A stretch of DNA of 64,000 nucleotides from Pratylenchus scribneri (GCA_030063045.1 JAQSEB010000130.1:186001-250000), one strand, 5' to 3'. Counted from the first letter of the stretch, positions 12,125 to 23,784 are shown. The notes: generated by a model not told the origin, from the letters alone. Translations and numbers: made by a program.

Positions 12125-15100
12125 ATGGAAGTATTCACAAATGATATAAATTCAATTTCGATAAATTCCAATGAAAATTGCCAAGAATTGGCTGAGCGAG
12201 GCGAGCGGGCCATAAGATCGAATGATACACAAAGAGGTGATTTTAATATGAAGAAAAGAAAATTATAGACGGCCTGAATTTTGCTCTCTGGCCAATAAAA
12301 CTCGTACAAAAACTTATTCCATAGAGCATTTTGATATCAAAAATGATTATTTAAACATTATCGAGCTAAAAGTTATGGCCAAATAATGAAAAACTACCGA
12401 TTTTGGTCTATTTTTGTCCATTTGATCATAAATTTTTGAAATTTCCATCACATTTTCGAAATCTTTCTCAAATCTATTCATTCAAATAAATGATTTATCA
12501 ACGATACCAAATTTGTTAAATTTAAAGCCAAAAAATCATTTGGAACTTTGATTTTTTGCCGAAGATTCTATTCAATAAATTTGTCAAAATTAATTATATA
12601 AATTCCAATATTATAGGAATCCAACTACTCGAAAAGGCACTGCTCATTGGTTCCGATGATGAATTGTTACTTTCCGCCGTTTATTCACAACTAGGCAATG
12701 CATATTTTGCTTTGCGCAATTATAGCCGTGCAAGGCTATATTATATGAGCGATTTGAAAGCATCAAAGTTATTTTCGAATGTTTTTACCAATTTTGATTC
12801 ACAATTTAAAGGGCATTGAATGATGAGGCCCAACAAGCAAAGGCTCATTCAAATTTGTCTGCCACATACACAATGTCGGTTCTCGGTTTACTTCAAATCA
12901 AATTTAAGGCAAAATGAGACGATTGAATACCGTAGATAGAGTGCCTAAGCCTTCGTTTTGACCATAGCTAAAAAGGAGGCAACCAATTTAGGAAGGCGAT
13001 ATTGCCATTCGAAAGCCCTTAAATCCCCTAAAAAGTGAAACTTTATTCAATTTGGAAAAAAATCGTTTTTCCCTGGAAAAGTAGGATGCTTGGATCTGAC
13101 ATTTTTGATACTAGATTTTAAAATTTATAAAAGTTAAATTGAAAAGGACACTTTGAGCTTTCAATTGGCATAAACATTTTACTAAAAGGGTAATTGCCTC
13201 GCAAAAACTATGCATATATGGGCCAAAACGAATGCAGATTGTAGAGCAATGTTCTTCCTACCGTAATAAGAAAACTAAAAATTTGGAAAATAGGCTCCTG
13301 GATATTGCTATTGAAACTTTTCTTAGATTTATTTGACAAGGCTCTTTTTATTACCCTTTAAAATTCTTCTTAGATCATAAAGTGTAAACCGATTAAAATA
13401 GATATTGGAATTTTCACAAATCGAAACCCTATTGAGTCTAAGCTTTAAAATAAAATAAATTTATATTTTTCAAAATTTTCATTGAATTCATCAAATTGGA
13501 TTTCTCAAATTTGAATTAAAAATAAATAATTTAATCCATCCACAGGTTACAAGAATTCGAAAATGCCATCATTTGTGCCGACACTGTAATTAAAATTGGG
13601 CAAAAGTTGAACGATGAAGTAAATTTTCTAACTACATATTTTACAAAAAGCAATATCCAATGTAGAAAATAGAATGCCGTGGCCTTTACAATTTGGGATT
13701 GGCCCATCTAAATTATGGCATTTCAAAAATGAAATCAAATAATTCAAAAGAGAATGTTGACTTCGATAATGAAGGGGAGGAGTTGAAGAGAAAAGAGCAT
13801 TTGGCAAAGGCATTGGCCGAATTTGAGCGAAGTTTGAACATTGCTGAAAGATTAAATGACCGAATTTTATGCGGATTGACATTGGGCAATATTGGTAATA
13901 AATTTATTCAAAATAAATTTAAATTATTTTTTAATTATTTAGCCAACACATATTTCTACGATATGGAATACCGCAAGGCAATTGAATATCATGAAAAAGT
14001 ATTTTTTTAAAAATTTAAAATTATTATATTTAATTTTATAGAGAATGTTAATTGCCGAAGAATTGGGAGATAAAACCTCAATTTTGCGCACTCTTTGCAA
14101 TATTGCAACGGCCAGGGTCCTTCTTGGCGAATTTTATGAGGGGAGAGAAAATTATAGGTAATACGGGATATTCGAATTTTATTGACTATATTAAGCTCTT
14201 TCTGAAGAGTATTAGATATCAAAATTATTTGGTCAAACATAATTGGCCAAAAGTTATGGCCAACAAACAAAAGCTGCCCAATTTATTAGTCCTATTTTGC
14301 CATATTTTTGGTCTTCCACATTTCCATTTTAGACCATTCTTTCTTAAATAATCCTATGGCCAATTTTTAATTTAAAAACTGATTGGGTTTGATGAAATTT
14401 TTATTGCATTTATATAATTAATTAAATTTATTGCAGTGCTGCCTCTGAAATGGCAAAGGAAATGAATTCGCCAACGAAAATTGCACAATTAAACAAGGAA
14501 TTAGCCAACATTAATGCATTGATCGAAAATCATGAGAAATTGGTAGAAAATATTTTTAAAATTTTTTTAAATACTTGAGAATTTTTCTATAATTTTTCCA
14601 GGGCCAATTGAAAATTGATGATGATGATGAACTGTTCCGCCAATCTGACTTGGAATTAGAAGCAATAAACAATGATTTTTTCGACATGATTGTTCAAATG
14701 CAGGCCAAAAGAATTGAAGATCAACGTGCGGAATTCCCTTTGTCCATTCAAACGGACAATCAAAATTTTGGTTAGAAAAAAAACAAAACGAATACACCAA
14801 AAAGCATTAATAATAGTGAAAAGGAATATTTCGAGTGTAATAATCCATTTTTAGCCATTAATTATGCTGGCTCAAAAATTATAAGACAATAAAACTATGT
14901 ACTTGATTTGGATTGATGGAAATTTAGGAATGACGAAATAAGCCGAAAATTGGCCATAAAATTCGGCAATTTTCATTTTCCAGCCATAACTAATTTGTTA
15001 ATTAAAATATTGACTACAGTAATCAATTTCAAGGAAAATGTTTTGTGATATTATGGCATCAAAATATTTCAAAAATAAAAATTACAATATCAGCTCGATC

Positions 15101-15540
15101 TTTTCATCTAATTAATTTTATTTCCTTGAATCCATTTTACTTTTTTTTTTTAAAATTATTCCCAAATTCTCATGAGATTTTTAAATTTTATTAGATTTTT
15201 CATTTTGTCTTCAATTTTTATTTTATGAATTTTTTTAAAAAATTATTTAAAATTTGTAAAATAAAATATTTAATTTAATCAAATTTTAGCAAATTTGCCA
15301 AATAGCAGTGGCCGCAGCAGAATTGGCACTTTAAAAGAGAATACAATGAAGGGACTTTCGAACATGAAATTGGCAATGACTTCAAGTTCAAACAAAATTC
15401 GGAATGGATTAAAGCATAAAGAATTGAAGACCGAATTTCCGGTGCAGGACAATGTAGAAACTCCCTCAATTCATAGTGAAACAAGCGAGAATAACAACAC
15501 CAATATTGATGCCAAAAATAGCAGAAGAATTACAAAATAA
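12125..15540 (+). CDS. pins: LGN/Pins-type TPR-GoLoco protein (ten exons, 441 aa)
   Basis: Relative of LGN/GPSM2, AGS3 and Drosophila Pins, cortical adaptors that bind G-alpha-GDP and link it to spindle-positioning machinery. Exons: 12125-12236, 12617-12767, 12812-12874, 13546-13618, 13666-13894, 13943-13998, 14042-14157, 14437-14542, 14602-14770, 15290-15540; total 1326 nt, 441 aa. TPR motifs are clear: AVYSQLGNAYFALRNYSRA, then CRGLYNLGLAHLNYG, LCGLTLGNIG and the following repeat. One GoLoco motif, NDFFDMIVQMQAKRIEDQR with the key D-Q-R, lies in exon 9. Vertebrate and fly homologues carry three or four, so the single copy is closer to C. elegans GPR-1/2. An insert rich in Asn, Lys and Glu splits the TPR array in exon 5. 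The C-terminal exon is polar, with no domain seen. The stop TAA overlaps an AATAAA. The family is firm; the exact orthologue is not. Confidence 0.92.
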
Positions 15541-16019
15541 AACGATTCCAATTTTAATTTTTTTTTCATTCTAATCTAACTTTTATGATAGTTAAAATTA
15601 AAATAAATTGGTTATCTCGTGTTGTTTTGTGTCAGCTTAAAATACTATAAGTACAATATTATTATTATTTTCTAAATGAACAGTATCGAATTCATATTTT
15701 ATGTTAATTTAATCACAACGTAAAATCTAATCATCTCAGCACCATTCACTCATCAAGATGTCAATTAAAAATCATCGCATCATACAATTAATTAAATAAT
15801 AATCCATAATTAATTAATTTAATACGCCATACATCTAATATTTTTCTTCCCTTATTAATAGTGAGTGCTTACTTATGAATGCTTCCGTCTTCTGTCGTGT
15901 TTTCTGGAAAATTTATTTATTCGGTAAGACATTTTATCCAGACCGGTTTTTACGTTTTGCCTATTAAACGCCAGGGCAGGCAAAAAAAATTCAGCAGAGC
16001 AGCAGGAGGTTTAGGTTTA

Positions 16020-16058
16020 ACGAGCGCTGGGATGCCGCTAAACATTTTAAAATTAAAA
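16020..16058 (+). repeat. Half-copy of the 17460 hairpin motif
   Basis: ACGAGCGCTGGGATGCCGC at 16020-16038 matches one arm of the hairpin at 17460-17500 with a single difference. It is followed directly by TAAACATTTTAAAATTAAA, which matches the sequence after the hairpin with one difference. The second arm is missing here. Confidence 0.6.
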
Positions 16059-17057
16059 TGATGGAAAGTTAAATTCTCAGTTTCAGTTTTATTTAAATGA
16101 AAAAAAAAACAAAAAACACTAATTCCCTTCGTTCGTATTAGTTAGCTGGAAAATTAGCTTGATTAATTAATGTTAATGATCATCATCTCCATCTATATCT
16201 CTAATTCATTATTTATAGTTCTATTCATTCATTATTCAATTTCCCCTTAATTCAATCCAAAAATTCTCGATCATTTCCGAATATTTGCTTTTCATTCTCG
16301 ACTATTCCCGGCCTTTTACTATCCATTCTCAATAATTCTTGAAATTTTCTTTAATCTGGCGAATTTCCGGCATTTTATACTTCATTATTGTTAATTCTCA
16401 GCATTTTATGAATTTTCAGCTTCTATAATAAATTCTTGAAAATTCCCGGCTTTTCCTCTTCATTCTAGTTTGAACTTGATCCCAATCTAAATATAATCTT
16501 CCTTTCTATTCCCGGGTTTTCCTTTTCATTTCTGGCATTTCTTATCTTATTTCCTCATTTTTCTATTAATTAACAGCTTTTTAAACAAATCCCGATAAAT
16601 TTCAATCAATATTACTTATAGTTATCTTATTTAATTCATTAATGGCCTTATCCCACATTCCTAAGTATTCTAACTTATTCCCGGGTTTAATTTTACATTA
16701 TTCCAATGAATTCAATGTTTAAGGGACTTCATTCTCGACAATTCCAGGCATTTTATATTCCAATCGCATCCATTCCTGGCTTTTTGCCTTTCATTCTCGA
16801 CCATTCCCAGCATTTTCCTCTTCATCTTGAATTCAATCATGCCCATTCCTATTCATCCTTCCTATTTTTGGGATTTCCTTCTCAATCCAAGCATTTCTAA
16901 CTCATTTACCTTATTAATTATCGACTTTTTAAACTGAATCCCAATAAATTTCATTCAATATTATCATATTTAACTTATTAATTAATGGCCTTACCTTTCA
17001 TTCCAAGCTATTCTAACCTGCTTTTCTTTTTCCATTATTCCAATGAATTAAATGTTT

Positions 17058-17101
17058 AGGGGAGCGCCCGGTCGCCACTGCGCGGCTCCCGGCCGCTCCC
17101 A
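17058..17101. repeat. GC-rich imperfect hairpin island
   Basis: A 44-bp GC-rich island in very AT-rich DNA. GGGAGCGCCCGG near the left and CCGGCCGCTCCC at the right pair with one mismatch. It marks the right end of the tandemly duplicated low-complexity block and may be a mobile-element terminus. Confidence 0.45.
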
Positions 17102-17459
17102 TTGGTTCAAAAATTACCATTTTTTAACTCATTTCGATATTTTCTATCCAAATTAGGAAATTATCACAATAATTCCATATCATTTTACAATTATTTACAA
17201 ATTTTCGCATATTTACTAATATTCCATTAATAATTAAAAATTTTCTCATTTAATTTATTAAATTATTTTTCAAAATGTTTATTTCTATTCTAAAAATATT
17301 TCCTTTTCTTTATTTCTTTATACTTCTTGTCTATAAACTATTTTTCTTTATTCCTTCACTACATCATTTAATTCTGGACAAAAAATCCAAAATATTAAAA
17401 AAACAAAACGCCAATAAAAAAAATCTCAAAGTTGCATTTATTGCGGATTAATATATTAG

Positions 17460-17500
17460 ACGAGCGTTGGGATGCCGCTTCGCGGCATCCCAACGCTCGT
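17460..17500. repeat. Perfect 19-bp stem hairpin
   Basis: Arms 17460-17478 (ACGAGCGTTGGGATGCCGC) and 17482-17500 are exact complements around a 3-nt TTC loop. The stem is GC-rich while the surroundings are AT-rich, and it is followed by TAAAGATTTTAAAATTAAA. The repeat at 16020 shares one arm and this tail, so it is part of a dispersed repeat, perhaps an element end. Confidence 0.75.
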
Positions 17501-17839
17501 TAAAGATTTTAAAATTAAACATAATACAATGCTTAAATTACACTCATTTAAATGAAAAACTGGAAATCATAAATTCATCTCGCATCATCTTCATCATTTT
17601 TTCTAATGCTTTTCCTTATTTATTCTAACTCGATTCTCATCCTTTCTACACATTTATTGCTTAATATTCAACTATATAATTGTTGTTCCAGTATTAAAAA
17701 TTTTGCCTCCATTTATATCAATTTCATTTATTATCTAATACAAAAAAATCATTTTCATAAAAATATTTATTCATAATATCCATCCATCATCCATAAAATT
17801 ATTTGGATCCATCTTCATCCATCATCCATTCATCATTCA

Positions 17840-18936
17840 TCAATCTCCATAGCATTGATATATATTGCTGTTCATTTCATTAGATTGCACTTCATCCTTT
17901 GGGAAATCCATATCATCAATTTCCACAATTTCTATCTTTGTAGCCGCTTCTTTTTCGATATATAATGGAGCATACAAATGCAAAAAAGGCAGCCTTCTTC
18001 TGAAAAGATTTCAGTAAAATTCAATAAATCTATTTACCTACCGTTCCAAAAAACGTCACATTTCCTTATGCTATATTCCTGCTGACCAATATCCATCACA
18101 ATTTCCAGAGGCATAATGACAACCGCCTTTAAATTTTTGCATTTTAATTTAAAATTTGAAAATTAACTTTGCATTTTCCATCTGAAACCAAGAATTCAGA
18201 ATGATGAACATTTCGAAGATAATTGGATTTGTTAACAGCTTTGACCCGGATATTTACTGAAAATTATAATAAGTTTAGAATAATGTTGCTTTTAAAAACC
18301 TTCATAAAAGCCTTCTTCTAACCCTGATAAATCCATCAAAGATACTGGGAAAAAATCTTTCTTCTCTTTTGCTTCAATAAAATTGTTTGCCCAAGATTTG
18401 AATTCGGCGAGGCTCCAGCTTCTCAATTTTGCCTTGTCATATTTTTCATCAATTCCTTCCAATTTGAATGATCTCTTCAAATGAAGAAAAGCGTCAAGAA
18501 AATTTGTTTCTTTCTTGGCAAACTGCCAAATTTTCTTGTATTTTTCGATATCCATAGCCATCAATTTATCGGTGAGGTCAGTGAAATAGCCGTATTGCAC
18601 AAATTCTTTCCAATCAGGCTTTTCGCGCAAAATCATCTCAAATCGTTTGTGCTTTTCACCGTAACCAAAAGCAGCATAATAAAGTGGGGCCGGTAATTCT
18701 TTCTTTTCATCCCATTTTATTTTGTGAGCAATTGCATCTAAAAATTAAAAGAAAAATGTTTTTAAATTTTTTTTACCTTTCTTTTGCCTCTTTTTTCTCT
18801 CCTCATTCGTTTCTTTACTTCTGACTTCACGCATTCTTTCTGCATCAGTTTTCCCAATTTTGACATTTGAAGAGGATGATGATGTGGTAACAGAATCTTG
18901 AGGCAAATCACCGGCAATTTTTTCAATTGAATCCAT
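17840..18936 (-). CDS. Unknown protein with possible OB-fold (five exons, 311 aa)
   Basis: I do not recognise a named family. Exons on the minus strand: 18936-18777, 18737-18300, 18256-18168, 18126-18038, 17999-17840; total 936 nt, 311 aa, all phases consistent. The N-terminus is Ser-rich (SVTTSSSSSNVK), then strongly charged with KTDAERMREVRSKETNEER, a coiled or basic helix. The middle is mostly helical and charged, including ELPAPLYYAAFGYGEKHKR and FLDAFLHLKRSFK. The segment after residue about 190, PVSLMDLSGLEEGF followed by VNIRVKAVNKSN and HSEFLVSDGKC, has the strand pattern of OB-fold nucleic-acid-binding domains such as those of RPA1; this is inference from pattern only. The tail is acidic and ends NIYQCYGD. 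No signal peptide or membrane segment. Splicing joins two blocks that look like separate open frames. Confidence 0.75.
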
Positions 18937-20490
18937 AAATGTTGATTAAACGATATCAAAATTTTCTATAAATGAATAGAATATGAAAAATAAAATATAC
19001 AAAAGGGTGAATGTAATTTGTAGAATTTTTGAAGAAAATGAAGAAAAACAAATTACGAAAATCGACTAATTCAATTTATAAAATAGAGCAGGCTGGTGCA
19101 CAATCATAATATATTTATACTGCCGGCTTTTCAACAATCAATCTATTCCCATTGTTTTGTAAGCACAAACGACGAAAAAAAGCAATTGGATTATGCAAAA
19201 TAACAACAAAGCATTTTGTTCTTCCAATTTTATATAGTCCCCTTAATAAGAAATAAATAAGCGAAAAGACTTTTGAAATATTAAAATAGGATACAAAATA
19301 TAAATGGAAAATACAATATGTATATAAAATATATTAACAAAAAAATCAAAATTGCGAAGAATAACTCTAATCAATCATCATCATAAAAATATTTCGAAAA
19401 TTTCATTAATTTCCACCATATTTATGTACTAATTTAATATTCATCATTTCTTTCATGCTCGCATTTCATCTTTTTTCTAATATTCAGACGTTCTTTCCTA
19501 ATCTTTTAATATTAACTTCACTTTCCTCAATTCACCCATGCTCATCAATTTATAAGTAAGTGATTTACAATCATTTTACTCATCATTTTCTATCCAATTT
19601 TATTTGCTTACGGGAGTTATCAAAAATATCCTTGTCAACATATTTAGGCATTTTATTTACATGCTAGATGCAATGCAATGCAGTCTCTCGGTTATTCTCA
19701 TTGAATTTTCATCTAATTAATCAATTCTAGCTAATTTTCTAACAATTAATTCAAATGTTTTCCTATTTTCTTTTACCACAAATTCCACAAAAATTTGGAA
19801 TTATCATTAATTCTCAATATTTTTCATTCTTACAAACATAAATTCTCAAAATTTTACAATGTCATTAATGAAAATTGTTTATTTATATTTATATAATTTT
19901 TATGTTATTTCTTATCCTTTAATATTTTATTCTTTATTTCTTTTATATCTTAAAAATTTTTTTCTTTGGTTTCATTATTTATATGACATTATGTCCAAAA
20001 AAGTAAAAAAAATACAAAACGCCAGAAAAAATTTAAAGGGCCTTAATTGAAAAACGAACAGAGACGACCCACTTAATATATATAGGATTACCCAAAATTC
20101 GAATTTTTCAAGTCTCGAAAACTAGTCGAAACTGGATTAATAAACCCAAAAATGGGCAAAATCAAAATGCCATAGATAAAAAATTTTGCATAACTCACCA
20201 AGCCACACTCCCACTACTCATCTTACTTATTCGATTTCGATTATTCATTTTCTTTTATTATTGGATTCATTTCTTCTTTCGGGCTTCGGAGAAAGAATTA
20301 AATTATTATTTTGGTAAATCATAATCATTTAGATTATTTATTAACATTATCACATCTTATTAAATTAAAGATAATTAACTATTTTTAATTTAATTTTCAC
20401 CTCATTCAAATCACATTAAATGAATATTGAATTATTTACTTTATTACAGCGCATATTGATCAATTTATATTGATAGAAATAAATTGCAAA
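18937..20490. other. Divergent intergenic region, no gene seen
   Basis: About 1.55 kb of AT-rich sequence between the start codons of the OB-fold-like gene (minus) and the HSPBP1-like gene (plus). Both promoters lie here. An open frame at 19859-20050 is Tyr/Leu/Phe-rich and consists of T-rich sequence, so I do not call it a gene. A segment ending CAAAACGCCAGAAAA near 20020 resembles CAAAACGCCAATAAA near 17405, a weak dispersed repeat. Confidence 0.5.
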
Positions 20491-23400
20491 ATGTCCACAA
20501 ATTCCAATGGCAACAACAATGGTCAACAACAGCCAATGTTCAACCATTTGCTTTCACTGGCCACCCAGGCACAAGGCGATAGGCCCGCCGATCCGGCACA
20601 TTCGCAAATGACATCCGAGGTTTCTTTTTGGATTAATAAAAATTTGTTCAACTTTCTGACTTCTTTTATGGATGACCTTTATTAGTTATCCGTTACAAGT
20701 TCTCGATATCGAGAAATGCAAAACTGGATATTTAGAAAAAGTTGGGTATTTAAAAACATAGTTTTTGAATATTAGTTAAATCTTTAATCCACAAATCAAC
20801 AAACATTTTGTGAAAGTTGATCTTATACAAATGGAATGGAGACGATAAACATTTTTGGATTATAGGGGAAAATACATTGTTTACTCCATATTTTATTACC
20901 GGTATAAATATAAAACCATTTATAAAATAGTTCGGAATTAAAAAATTGAACCACCAAGTGCTTATCTGCTATAGCTATGGGTCAAAAAGCATATACAATC
21001 CATAGATAAATATAGGAGGGCATAAGATAAGCTTCCCATTTAGACTCAATTAACTCAAATTTTCACAAAATTGATATCTATTAAAACAATTTGAATATAG
21101 GATCAAGCTTGGCTGGAGAGTGCTCTTGACCAAATTTCACAGAACACAGATCCGGTGAAGAAACTGAAACGGTGGATTCAACGATTGGAGGAAATTGGCG
21201 ACCCGACGGAGGCAAATTTGGCCGACATTGAAGACATTTTGGAGGAAATTGGTTGGTCTAAATATATTCGGTTTATTTACTGCCAAAAATTCCAAGTTTA
21301 AAAATATTAATCTTAAATATCCAAAATTCTAATTTCTCCATTTTAAGGTGACATTGTTTGCGACATGGATTTGGCCCAAGTGTTCTGCGCGCTCGGCGGT
21401 CTTCAATTGATTAAAAAGTTTTTGGTTTGTTCAATTTTAATTCAGAAAATCCATTCCAATAAAGAAAAAATATAATTATGCTAAACAAACGAATTTGACC
21501 TCAATTTTGTAAGCTCAATGACAAAATTTACCATTAGAATAAGTCCAAAAATTTGTAAATGTTTGCATTAGCGTTACAAAAATGGACAAATATGCAATGA
21601 AATACGGCAAAATCCGTGTTTAGTATTCAAAATTATATTAAGTTTTATTTTTTTTCTACAGGCCAAACAATTTGACCCGTCCAATTCACTGTTCACCCAT
21701 TTGTTGAGTGTTTTGGCCCAATACAATCCAAAAGTGCAACAATTAATGCTCAAAGATGATTTCCTTGCCCAATGCCTGGCCACAATGACCGATGAACAAA
21801 AATCGCCGGTAAGTGGGCGGGGAATTTGAAATTTTCAAAAATTAAATGGGAAAATTTGGCAAAAAAACCTACTCAAGTTGAAGTTACCGAAAGATTGTAA
21901 CGCTTCAATGGTTTATCCTAGACCTTAACCCATAGATCAATTTATTCAATAGATAGATTTCGTCAAGACACATAAATTAATTATGCTTTGGGTTACATTA
22001 GGTATTAGGTTTAACCAATTCTAATTCAGTTTTGAACCAAAAACGAAAATCAGTTTAAAAAACCATTTAATGCCCTTTAATTTTGGACGAACCTTTACAA
22101 TTTATTTACCATTGATTAGATGCATCCTTGACCTATTCTATTTCCATGGTATGTGGTTTATGAATATAGGACAAATCTTTAAACCATTATAATTATTTTG
22201 TCTTTATGGTATTTTTTTTTTTGTCAAATTAAAATTTGAATTTTGCCAGTTTAGTTATTTTCCATTAAAATGTTTTTATTTTTTATCCTTAAAATCGTAA
22301 ATTTTCTTTTATTATATCCTCCTATTTTCACAGGATTATCGCCACAAATCGGTGGGTGCTATCTCCGCAATGGTCAAAGGATATTTGCCAGCTTTGATGT
22401 GAGTGTGATTTTGGGCATTCAATTAATTTAAAATCAATCAGAAAAATTTATTCACCCAAAAATTTACCCAACTAAAGTCTCTGATTTTCCACCTACCTAT
22501 TATTCTAATTCCGAATTTTTTTTTTTTGACAATTTGTGTGGTAAAAATATACTATCTGATGAGAATTGGGCCTAGTCCAAAGCTATATAATCTGAATAGA
22601 ATTAAGGTTTTTTACGCCTTTATAAAATTCTAATGCAAAATTTTCAAGTCGGAACCAAAATTTTTCGGATGCAAAAATATGGACTCAATGCATAAATTTT
22701 TGGGGAATTAATTCAAATTATTTTATATATATTTTCCTCATTTTTTCACAGTCGATTTATCCAATTGGATGGGCCGGAAAAGTTGATGGAATGTTTCGAG
22801 TCTGGACTGCAAGCTGATGAGAAAAAACTGGTTCATCGATGTGCGGTGGCGGCCGTTGCCCTCAGGAACAATTTTTCCGTTGAAGGTATGGTTTGTTTGA
22901 TTTTAATTTTCAAACAATATAAAACGATTAGAATTTTTTGGAATATACAAATTTGCGAATTTTATATGAAATGTGATAAAAAAAGATTCCAGCATTTCCA
23001 ATCAGGAGGCCCAAAAAAGAATTAATTTACCCAAATTCTTTCGAGTCGAAAATATTTTTGAGGCCATATAACTTGGCCAAATCAGACCTCTTTAAGATTC
23101 CCTAACCTCAAGCCCCTAATCCCATCCTGCCCTGAACCTAATCCTGAACTCTAATACCTAGTTATGGCCTTATATGGCCTCAAAAATATAATATTTTTCG
23201 ACACAAATGAATTTGGGTAAATTAATTATTTTTTGGGTAAATTAAATATTTGCACATTTCCAATCACTTCTTCATAGCTAAATGGATAAGGGGGTGGTTT
23301 TATCGTGGACAGTTCTGCTGGTTGGGTTCGATTCCTACCTGGGAAAAACATTTTTATTTGAAATTTAGATATTAAATCAATGATGAAAAGAACAATTAAA

Positions 23401-23587
23401 AAATAAAAAGAAATTAAAAAAATAATTAAAAATTTATATTCTTTCATTTTCAGTGCTCAATATGGATTCTGTGTTTCGAAAAGTATACCAATGGCCAGAC
23501 AAAATGCGTGCAAAAATTGAGGAGCGAAATCGGGAACGGGGCGAAGAGAATGACTACAAAGAAACGCTCGAATTCCTTTCGTATTGA
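20491..23587 (+). CDS. hspbp1: HSPBP1/Fes1-type Hsp70 nucleotide exchange factor (seven exons, 278 aa)
   Basis: Armadillo-repeat co-chaperone of the HSPBP1/Fes1 family, which promotes ADP release from cytosolic Hsp70. Exons: 20491-20619, 21101-21251, 21348-21424, 21662-21808, 22334-22398, 22752-22885, 23454-23587; total 837 nt, 278 aa, in the range of yeast Fes1 (about 290) and shorter than human HSPBP1 (about 359). The N-terminus is Asn/Gln-rich, followed by MFNHLLSLATQAQ and DQAWLESALDQIS, DPVKKLKRWIQRLEEIGD, DIVCDMDLAQVFCALGGLQL, VGAISAMVKGYLPAL, FIQLDGPEKLMECFE and VHRCAVAAVALRNNFS, ending DYKETLEFLSY. These follow the human order, for example LLQFLRLDG and EYQEELEF. Introns hold a palindromic MITE (intron 3), a foldback element and a tRNA-like fragment (both intron 6). 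A truncated paralogue lies at about 26396-31250. AATAAA occurs at 23595-23600. Confidence 0.92.
21490..21605. repeat. Palindromic MITE family, copy 4 (hspbp1 intron 3)
   Basis: GAATTTGACCTCAATTTTGTAAG begins the element, and TTACAAAAATGGACAAATATG with CAATGAAATACGG ends it. The centre, ATTTACCATTAGAATAAG, is the same as in copy 2. The paralogous intron at 28341-29047 carries a copy at the corresponding place. Confidence 0.55.
23021..23226. mobile_element. Foldback element in hspbp1 intron 6
   Basis: Ends ATTAATTTACCCAAATTC and GAATTTGGGTAAATTAAT are exact complements over 18 bp. Inner segments TCGAAAATATTTTTGAGGCC and GGCCTCAAAAATATAATATT also pair. The core has CCCTAACCTCAAGCCCCTAA and related CCTAA-rich units. 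A partial further end, TTGGGTAAATTAAA, lies just to the right at about 23233-23246. Confidence 0.75.
23268..23346 (+). repeat. tRNA-like/SINE-like fragment in hspbp1 intron 6
   Basis: TAGCTAAATGGATAAGG resembles an A box and GGTTCGATTCC is an exact B-box consensus, about 40 nt apart. The acceptor stem pairs poorly and the T stem has mismatches. It is more likely a tRNA pseudogene or a tRNA-derived SINE than a working tRNA gene. Confidence 0.45.
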
Positions 23588-23594
23588 ATTGATG

Positions 23595-23600
23595 AATAAA
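23595..23600 (+). terminator. Candidate poly(A) signal of hspbp1
   Basis: AATAAA lies 8 nt after the stop codon; another AATAAA at 23727-23732 is better spaced for a normal 3' UTR. Short nematode 3' UTRs make either possible. Confidence 0.3.
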
Positions 23601-23784
23601 ATGAATGAATTGGTGGATATAAGCTTGCCTTAAACGATATTTTGATGAGTATTTTTTGCATATTTTTAGCTGAGCTTTCTATTAAATTTTTCATCATATT
23701 TTTATTTTTCTCATTTTAAATTTTTGAATAAATTTATAAAAACATTTTGTTGAATTTTAAAAAAATTTTTCACGTAATAAAAAT

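Larger units (their letters stand above)
15541..17839. other. Low-complexity intergenic region with degenerate repeats
   Basis: No gene seen between the convergent pins gene and the OB-fold-like gene. From about 16200 to 17060 the sequence is a degenerate array of ATTCTCGACNATTCCCGGC-like units. On top of it a segment of about 347 bp is tandemly duplicated, for example 16567-16735 against 16914-17063. The duplicate ends near a GC-rich island at 17058-17101. Short open frames here (15879-16061, 16706-16900) are translations of the repeat. Confidence 0.6.

Noticed and set aside
14567..14800. 77-codon minus-strand frame
   Set aside because: Antisense of the GoLoco-coding exon of the TPR gene.
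17460..17500. Helitron 3' end
   Set aside because: A Helitron end needs a short hairpin followed by CTRR; the sequence after this stem is TAAAG and no matching 5' TC end was seen.
19859..20050. 63-codon frame with Tyr/Leu/Phe-rich sequence resembling a membrane peptide
   Set aside because: Composition follows from T-rich DNA; no splice context or homologue.
21574..21783. 69-codon minus-strand frame, and its counterpart at 29131-29418
   Set aside because: Antisense of hspbp1 exon 4 and of the duplicated exon.
23268..23346. Functional tRNA gene
   Set aside because: A- and B-box matches are good but acceptor and T stems have several mismatches.
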